Shown here piece by piece: positions 15,323 through 19,673 of a stretch of 19,673 bases of DNA. How positions within the stretch are numbered: the stretch's first letter is position 1; every line of letters begins with the position of its first letter. The DNA is taken from the NCBI GenBank assembly GCA_009923345.1, contig RFTR01000014.1:1-19673 (forward strand), read 5' to 3'. A program made the translations under genes and the position numbers. The DNA comes from Betaproteobacteria bacterium. GTDB taxonomy: Bacteria > Pseudomonadota > Gammaproteobacteria > Burkholderiales > Burkholderiaceae_C. The notes beneath the pieces were generated by a model that was given only the letters and a program-made list of their open reading frames with translations, was not told where the DNA came from and made no database searches.

Positions 15323-16837
15323 ATGACCACTGCAGTTTTGTTGCAAGCCTTTTGGCTGGTGTTTGATCCCTATGTGTTGCTGGTCATTTTGTGCTCAGCC
15401 CTCTTCGGACTTTTTGTAGGTGCTATTCCAGGATTGAGCGCCACCATGGCCACCGCCTTGCTGGTGCCAATTACCTTTTTTATGCCGCCAGTGCCAGCGA
15501 TTGCTGCCATCGTCACTGCCACGGCCATGGCGATTTTCTCTGGTGATATTCCTGGTGCCTTGCTGCGTATCCCTGGTACGCCTGCGTCTGCAGCTTATAC
15601 AGACGAGGCCTACCAGATGACGCTCAAAGGACAAGCGGAAGTCGCGCTTGGCGCCGGATTGGTGTTCTCTGCGATTGGCGGCTTGTTTGGCACCATCGTG
15701 ATGGTGCTTTTCTCGCCAGCTCTGGCCGAGATTGCTTTGAAGTTTTCTTCTTTTGAATACTTCTGGTTGGTTGTTCTGGGTCTTGCTGGTGCAGTATTCA
15801 TTGGCAACACCAGTGTGTTGAAAGCCTCTGTGTCCTTGCTGCTTGGATTGCTGATAGCTTGTATTGGTCTTGAAAATCCAGCTGGTCATCTGCGTTTTAC
15901 CTTCGGAATGAAAGAGTTGATGAGCGGTGTTGAACTCATCCCCATGATGGTGGGTATGTTTGCCGTCTCCGAGTTACTTCGCTACATCACCAATATGGAT
16001 CCGCCACCGATGATTGCGACAGAGAAAATCGGCAACATCTTTGCGGGCATGTGGGGCTTGTTGAAAAAATACCCAGGAGCGCTTTTACGCGGAAGTGTTT
16101 TGGGCACCATCATCGGTATACAACCAGGCTCTGGGGCTGACATGGCTTCTTGGCTGAGTTATGCCATGAGCAAAAAATTCTCTAAAGAGCCAGAAAAATT
16201 TGGTACAGGCCACGTGGAAGGCATCGTGGAATCAGGGGCCGCCAACAATTCGTCTCTGGCGGGCGCTTGGATTCCAGCGATTGTGTTTGGCATTCCGGGT
16301 GACTCCATCACCGCCATTGCGATTGGAGTTTTGTATTTGAAAAACATGAACCCAGGGCCGATGATTTTTATCAACAACCCTGAGAATATTTACGCGATCT
16401 TTTTGGTCTTTATTTTGGCCAACATCATCATGGTGCCGCTCGGTTGGATGACGGTCAAAGTAGCGACCAAAATTTTGCGTGTGAAACGCAATATCTTGAT
16501 GCCGATTATTTTGATGTTCTGCATCGTTGGTTCTTTCTCCATCAACAACTCCGTATGGGGTGTCACACTGATCTTGTTCTTCGGTGTGGTGTCTTTCATC
16601 CTTGAAGAGAATGGGTTCCCGGTCGCCCCTGCCATTTTGGGCGTGGTGCTTGGCACCATGATGGAGGAGAACTTTGTGACATCGATGATCAAGTCAGATG
16701 GTGATCCTTGGGTCTTCTTCACGCGTCCGATTGCGATGTGGCTCGCGATTAGCACCATCATCATTTTGCTGTGGCCAGTGGGTACTTGGGCTTATGACCG
16801 TATCAAGAACGGTCATGCGCCAAAACCTTCGCACTAA
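15323..16837 (+). CDS. tctA: TTT transporter large membrane subunit TctA
   Basis: The 504-residue protein is the 12-helix channel subunit (PF01970) of the tripartite transporter, thought to move substrate with a cation gradient. The first conserved Gly/Pro block is 'FVGAIPGLSATMATALLVP', and its internal-repeat counterpart is 'GTIIGIQPGSGADMASWLSY'. The 'IPGALLRIPGTPASAA' segment replaces the commoner 'GSTTSILLNTPG'-type sequence, so this is a divergent subgroup. 'ESGAANNSSLAGAWIPAIVFGIPGDSITA' is the second strongly conserved block. A strong hairpin terminator follows 31 bases after the stop. This is the only complete TTT membrane module in the window. Confidence 0.94.
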   Translation: MTTAVLLQAFWLVFDPYVLLVILCSALFGLFVGAIPGLSATMATALLVPITFFMPPVPAIAAIVTATAMAIFSGDIPGALLRIPGTPASAAYTDEAYQMTLKGQAEVALGAGLVFSAIGGLFGTIVMVLFSPALAEIALKFSSFEYFWLVVLGLAGAVFIGNTSVLKASVSLLLGLLIACIGLENPAGHLRFTFGMKELMSGVELIPMMVGMFAVSELLRYITNMDPPPMIATEKIGNIFAGMWGLLKKYPGALLRGSVLGTIIGIQPGSGADMASWLSYAMSKKFSKEPEKFGTGHVEGIVESGAANNSSLAGAWIPAIVFGIPGDSITAIAIGVLYLKNMNPGPMIFINNPENIYAIFLVFILANIIMVPLGWMTVKVATKILRVKRNILMPIILMFCIVGSFSINNSVWGVTLILFFGVVSFILEENGFPVAPAILGVVLGTMMEENFVTSMIKSDGDPWVFFTRPIAMWLAISTIIILLWPVGTWAYDRIKNGHAPKPSH

Positions 16838-16867
16838 CCCAGCAATTGGTTTTTGCTTTAGTCAATT

Positions 16868-16898
16868 AAAAATGCCTCGCAGTGCGAGGCATTTTTTT
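16868..16898 (+). terminator. Rho-independent terminator after TctA, probably bidirectional
   Basis: A perfect stem pairs AAAAATGCCTCGC (16868-16880) with GCGAGGCATTTTT (16884-16896) around the loop AGT, with the T run continuing to 16898. The A run on the left gives a U tract on the opposite strand, so it can also end the convergent short-chain dehydrogenase transcript, whose stop is at 16913. Confidence 0.92.
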
Positions 16899-16912
16899 AT
16901 GGAGCCTTGATG

Positions 16913-17677
16913 TTAAATCGTCACGCCACCATCGACAACCAAGCTCTGACCTGTGACGTACGAACCCGCTTGCGAGGCCAAGAAAACTGCAGCACCAGCG
17001 ATCTCATCTGGTTCACCAATACGTCTAAGCGGTGTGGTCACCATACGCTCTTTCAACATCGCTTCGTCTTCCCACAATGCGCGGGCAAAGTCGGTTTTGA
17101 TCAGGCCTGGTGCGATGCAATTGACTCGCACGTTGTGGGGCCCGTATTCAACGGCCAAATTGCGTGCAAGTTGCATATCGGCGGCTTTGCTGATGCAGTA
17201 AGCCCCGATCACGGGGGACCCACGCAAACCGCCAATCGAAGACACGATGATGATGGAACCAGCTTTGCGTTGGATCATTTTGGGCGCAACCAAGTTGATC
17301 AACCAGTGGTTGGCCACGATGTTGTTGTCCAAAATTTTGCGAAATTGCTCGTCAGCAATGCCAGCTTGCGGACCGTAATAGGGATTGCTGGCGGCGTTGC
17401 ACACCAACACATCGACCCGGCCCCAATGGCGCTCGGTCTCCGCTACCAAATTAGCCAGATCGTCTTTAGAAGAGATGTTGGCGGCAATCGCTACCGCACG
17501 GTCTTTGCCGTATTTGTCTTGGATGGTTTTAACCACCTCTTGACAAGCGGGTGCTTTGCGAGACGACACCACGACTTTGGCACCGTGCTCGGCCATTCTT
17601 AACGCGATGGCGCGACCAATGCCGCGCGAAGAACCGGTGATGATGGCCACTTGGCCATCCAAACTAAATAAATTCAC
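16913..17677 (-). CDS. Short-chain dehydrogenase/reductase (classical SDR)
   Basis: This 254-residue classical SDR has the cofactor motif 'TGSSRGIG' (14-21), 'CNAAS' (93-97), catalytic Ser in 'IIVSSIGG' (S147), and Tyr160 and Lys164 in 'AYCISKAA'. The helix-4 Asn is in 'LDNNIVANHW', and 'PG' followed by 'TDF' marks the substrate lid. The C-terminus 'YVTGQSLVVDGGVTI' is standard for FabG-like and sugar/secondary-alcohol dehydrogenases. Basic residues after strand 2 ('SSRKA') suggest NADP(H). Translation starts at GTG 17677 with an AAGGAA ribosome binding site. It lies 69 bases after a Bug receptor gene on the same strand and probably belongs to the same unit. Substrate unknown. Confidence 0.92.
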   Translation of the reverse strand: MNLFSLDGQVAIITGSSRGIGRAIALRMAEHGAKVVVSSRKAPACQEVVKTIQDKYGKDRAVAIAANISSKDDLANLVAETERHWGRVDVLVCNAASNPYYGPQAGIADEQFRKILDNNIVANHWLINLVAPKMIQRKAGSIIIVSSIGGLRGSPVIGAYCISKAADMQLARNLAVEYGPHNVRVNCIAPGLIKTDFARALWEDEAMLKERMVTTPLRRIGEPDEIAGAAVFLASQAGSYVTGQSLVVDGGVTI

Positions 17678-17746
17678 GAAGGTATTCCTTGCCTATTGAG
17701 ATTTGAGATGGAATGAAAAGGGCCCATTGACGAGGACCCAAGATAT

Positions 17747-18742
17747 TTACTCGGCTCTCACCCCAGCAGCAGATATCACTTTGGCCCATTTCACGATTTC
17801 GTCGTCTAAAAACTTACCCGCTTGCTCGGGTGAACTACCCACCGACTCAATGCCTAAAGATTCGAACCTAGCGCGCAAATCGGGCGTATTGATGGCTTTA
17901 GCCGCTTCAGCAGACATGCGGTTAACGATGTCTCTAGGTACGTTGGATTGGGTTAAGAAAAGCACCCACGTCGATCCTTCGATAGCAGGACCGCCTGCTT
18001 CAGCAATTGTCGGAACCTCTGTGGCACCTGGCACGCGCTTATTAGCAAATACAGCCATTGCCTTGATTTTTCCGCTTCGCACATGGGGCATGAGCGCGCT
18101 TGGTGTATCAGTAAGAATTTGTAAATTCCCCCCCATCAAATCGCTCAATGCAGGAGCTGTACCTTTGTAAGGAATGTGCACGATGTCAGCTTGTGTAACT
18201 TGCTTGAATAGCTCTTGCGTCAAATGCGCGGCTGCACCCACACCCGAAGATCCAAAAGACACTTTGCCAGGATTGGCTTTTGAATAGGCAACCAGTTCTT
18301 TCACGTCCTTCACAGGAAGGTTGTTATTCACTGCCATCAATAAAGGGGCGATTCCAACCAGGGAAACTGGCGCAAAACTTTTGACTGGGTCATAGGGCAA
18401 GCGTCCCGCATACAGCGTGGCATTGGCCGCATGGGCGCCAATCACGGTAACAAAGGTGTAGCCATCAGGTGCAGCGCGTGCAGCGAGATCAGCCCCCAAG
18501 ATGGAGTTGGCGCCTGGTTTGTTCTCAATGACGATGGTCCAGCCAGTTTGTTCCATGATTTTTTGCACCACCATACGCGTGGCGTTGTCAGTGATACCGC
18601 CTGGTGTGTAGGGGATGATCCATTTGATCGGTTTATTCGGCCAAGCTTGGGCTTGTGCAAACAGCGGCAAGGCCAAGCAAAAAGCGATAGCGCTTCGGCG
18701 CATCCAAGAAACGGTGTGTTTCGGGTCGGTGATGGGGTGCAT
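17747..18742 (-). CDS. Orphan Bug/TctC-family periplasmic receptor (with SDR)
   Basis: The 331-residue receptor has an N-terminal extension before its signal peptide core ('WMRRSAIAFCLALPLFAQAQA') and the Bug opening 'WPNKPIKWIIPYTPGGITDNATRMV'. Further signatures are 'ENKPGANSILGADLAARAAPDGYT', 'HIPYKGTAPALSDLMGGNLQI' and 'TEVPTIAEAGGPAIEGSTWV'. ATG 18742 is supported by AGGAGAT just upstream; an internal Met at residue 14 ('MRRSAIAF') would also give a good signal peptide. No permease genes adjoin it. A palindromic direct repeat lies 37-58 bases upstream of the start and may control it. Confidence 0.92.
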   Translation of the reverse strand: MHPITDPKHTVSWMRRSAIAFCLALPLFAQAQAWPNKPIKWIIPYTPGGITDNATRMVVQKIMEQTGWTIVIENKPGANSILGADLAARAAPDGYTFVTVIGAHAANATLYAGRLPYDPVKSFAPVSLVGIAPLLMAVNNNLPVKDVKELVAYSKANPGKVSFGSSGVGAAAHLTQELFKQVTQADIVHIPYKGTAPALSDLMGGNLQILTDTPSALMPHVRSGKIKAMAVFANKRVPGATEVPTIAEAGGPAIEGSTWVLFLTQSNVPRDIVNRMSAEAAKAINTPDLRARFESLGIESVGSSPEQAGKFLDDEIVKWAKVISAAGVRAE

Positions 18743-18778
18743 GGTTATCTCCTGAACTTAAAACTAGAAATAGGGGCC

Positions 18779-18800
18779 ACATGTATAGGAGTACATGTAT
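18779..18800. promoter_or_regulatory. Candidate operator upstream of the Bug-SDR unit
   Basis: ACATGTAT occurs twice (18779-18786 and 18793-18800) with a 14-base period. ACATGTA (18779-18785) and TACATGT (18792-18798) also form a perfect 7-bp inverted repeat around TAGGAG. The site lies 37 bases upstream of the receptor ATG, within promoter range. The symmetry suits a dimeric repressor such as a GntR-type protein, but no regulator gene is nearby. Confidence 0.45.
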
Positions 18801-18890
18801 CGTGCTACTTGGATTCTGACCGCATATGGGGTAAGAGCGCTTTGGGGTTTAACCTCTGATAGCGTCTGCTCAGCGACAGCTAGGGGGCGC

Positions 18891-19292
18891 CTAAATTACC
18901 CTGCTCCGCCCCGACTTGATTTCAGACAACTTCTTTTTGCCCTCCAAGCGCCTTTGCTTGGAGGCGTATGTAGGTTGAGTGGGTCGACGTTTCTTGGGCG
19001 GCTTCGCCACCGACTGCACCACATCCATCAAGCGCGCGAAGGCTTCGATGCGGTTCATGTCTTGGCTACGGTGTTCTTGGGCTTTGATGATCAAGACACC
19101 ATCGCGGGTGATGCGGTTGTCGTTCAGCGCCAGCAAGCGCGCTTTGACGTCGTAGGGCAAGGATGATGCGCCAATATCAAAACGCAAGTGAATGGCACTT
19201 GAGACTTTGTTGACGTTTTGCCCGCCCGCCCCTTGTGCACGCACTGCGGTGATTTCGACCTCGGACTCATCCATTTGCAAGGCATCTTTCAA
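18891..19292 (-). CDS. arfB: Alternative ribosome rescue factor ArfB (peptidyl-tRNA hydrolase, YaeJ)
   Basis: The 133-residue protein carries the release-factor catalytic domain: 'VEITAVRAQGAGGQNVNKVSSAIHLRFDI', with the GGQ loop at 23-25 that hydrolyses peptidyl-tRNA on stalled ribosomes. A basic tail follows ('KPPKKRRPTQPTYASKQRRLEGKKKL...KSGR'), the part that enters the empty mRNA channel. Length (E. coli ArfB is 140) and domain order rule out full release factors. The start is taken as TTG 19292 because GGGAG lies 8 bases upstream; ATG 19274 would leave only three residues before the conserved core and lacks such a site. It lies 36 bases after the amidohydrolase gene on the same strand. 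It is a housekeeping gene with no evident link to the transport cassettes. Confidence 0.93.
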   Translation of the reverse strand: MKDALQMDESEVEITAVRAQGAGGQNVNKVSSAIHLRFDIGASSLPYDVKARLLALNDNRITRDGVLIIKAQEHRSQDMNRIEAFARLMDVVQSVAKPPKKRRPTQPTYASKQRRLEGKKKLSEIKSGRSRVI

Positions 19293-19328
19293 AAGAAGTA
19301 CTCCCGCACACCAAAATTATTTAAAAGA

Positions 19329-19673
19329 TCAGACTTTATCCAAACCCAATAGCCTGACAGCGTTGTCTTTCAAGATACCAGGCATCACTTCTGGTTTGAA
19401 GCCCGCAACTTCAAAGTCTTTCATCCAGCGCTCTGGTGTGATCAGCGGGTAATCGCTACCAAACAAGACACGGTCTTTGAGCAAGGTGTTGGCGTATTGC
19501 ACGAGCTGTTTGGGGAAGTACTTAGGGCTCCAGCCGGAAAGGTCAATCCAAACATTCGGCTTGTGCGTCGCCACGCTCAGCGCTTCGTCTTGCCATGGAA
19601 AGCTCGGATGCGCCATCACGATTTGCATATCGGGCCAGTCGATGGCGACATCGTCTAAATGCATGGGGTTGCT
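19329..19673 (-). CDS. Amidohydrolase family 2 (ACMSD-like) protein, C-terminal part
   Basis: The frame is open to the right edge, so only the last 114 residues are seen. They show the C-terminal half of the amidohydrolase-2/ACMSD-type TIM barrel (PF04909): 'PDMQIVMAHPSFPWQDEAL' with the metal-site His, 'KPNVWIDLSGWSPKYFP', and 'LKDRVLFGSDYPLITPERWM' with the catalytic Asp of the GSDYP motif, then a closing helix 'ILKDNAVRLLGL'. Members are Zn-dependent decarboxylases or hydrolases acting on aromatic-derived or lactone substrates. A Met codon at 19664 is internal, since conserved-type sequence continues upstream of it. It precedes arfB in the same direction. Confidence 0.85.
   Translation of the reverse strand, partial: SNPMHLDDVAIDWPDMQIVMAHPSFPWQDEALSVATHKPNVWIDLSGWSPKYFPKQLVQYANTLLKDRVLFGSDYPLITPERWMKDFEVAGFKPEVMPGILKDNAVRLLGLDKV

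Noticed and set aside
15395..15889. Long antisense open frame (164 codons) within tctA
   Set aside because: Its low-complexity, His/Arg/Gly/Gln-rich translation matches no family, and it lies wholly opposite a conserved TctA coding region; it is a shadow of that gene's codon bias.
16907..17602. Long plus-strand open frame (231 codons) opposite the SDR gene
   Set aside because: The SDR frame on the other strand has every catalytic motif; the antisense translation has no recognisable domain or ribosome binding site.
17703..18170. Plus-strand open frame (155 codons) opposite the fourth Bug gene
   Set aside because: It overlaps well-conserved Bug sequence and has no family resemblance.

Overview
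The window looks like chromosome from a Burkholderiales betaproteobacterium, probably Comamonadaceae of moderate GC. The basis is four tripartite-tricarboxylate-transporter (TTT) periplasmic receptors of the Bug/TctC type in under 20 kb, a complete TctABC operon, and several proteins that resemble Comamonadaceae families. The placement comes from protein character only; there is no rRNA or other phylogenetic marker here. I see no phage, transposase, CRISPR array, rRNA or tRNA. The window is gene-dense and no gene-free stretch exceeds about 160 bases.

Layout, left to right. (1) 1-1631, minus strand: an exported beta-strand-rich protein of unknown function, then a beta-lactamase-fold serine hydrolase that runs off the left edge. 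(2) 1748-4667, plus strand: an LDH2-type dehydrogenase, an orphan Bug receptor, then a secreted or membrane TPR protein whose reading frame is broken. (3) 7373-4687, minus strand: an EamA-type exporter, an orphan ParA-like ATPase whose frame is also broken, and a class I aminotransferase. (4) 7527-11781, plus strand: a CUT1-type sugar/polyol ABC importer (ATPase, Tat-exported binding protein, two permeases). The binding-protein gene carries a frameshift, and the ATPase leader has an inverted repeat that touches its ribosome binding site. (5) 13666-11782, minus strand: a second orphan Bug receptor with a 3-hydroxyisobutyrate-dehydrogenase-like enzyme. (6) 13856-16837, plus strand: the complete TTT operon (Bug receptor, TctB, TctA), closed by a strong hairpin terminator. 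(7) 18742-16913, minus strand: a fourth Bug receptor with a short-chain dehydrogenase. (8) 19673-18891, minus strand: the C-terminal part of a family-2 amidohydrolase (cut by the right edge), then the ribosome rescue factor ArfB.

How the genes may work together. The main theme is scavenging and oxidation of small organic acids. Three orphan Bug receptors each sit beside an NAD(P)-dependent dehydrogenase of a different fold (LDH2, beta-HAD, SDR), and one complete TctAB membrane module lies among them. A reasonable inference is that several receptor-enzyme cassettes for different hydroxy- or keto-acids share one permease, with the ABC importer adding sugar or polyol uptake. Three genes between about 4.1 and 9.2 kb (TPR protein, ParA, ABC binding protein) are interrupted by frame changes while their neighbours are intact. 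This is either local gene decay or consensus/assembly error and should be settled first.
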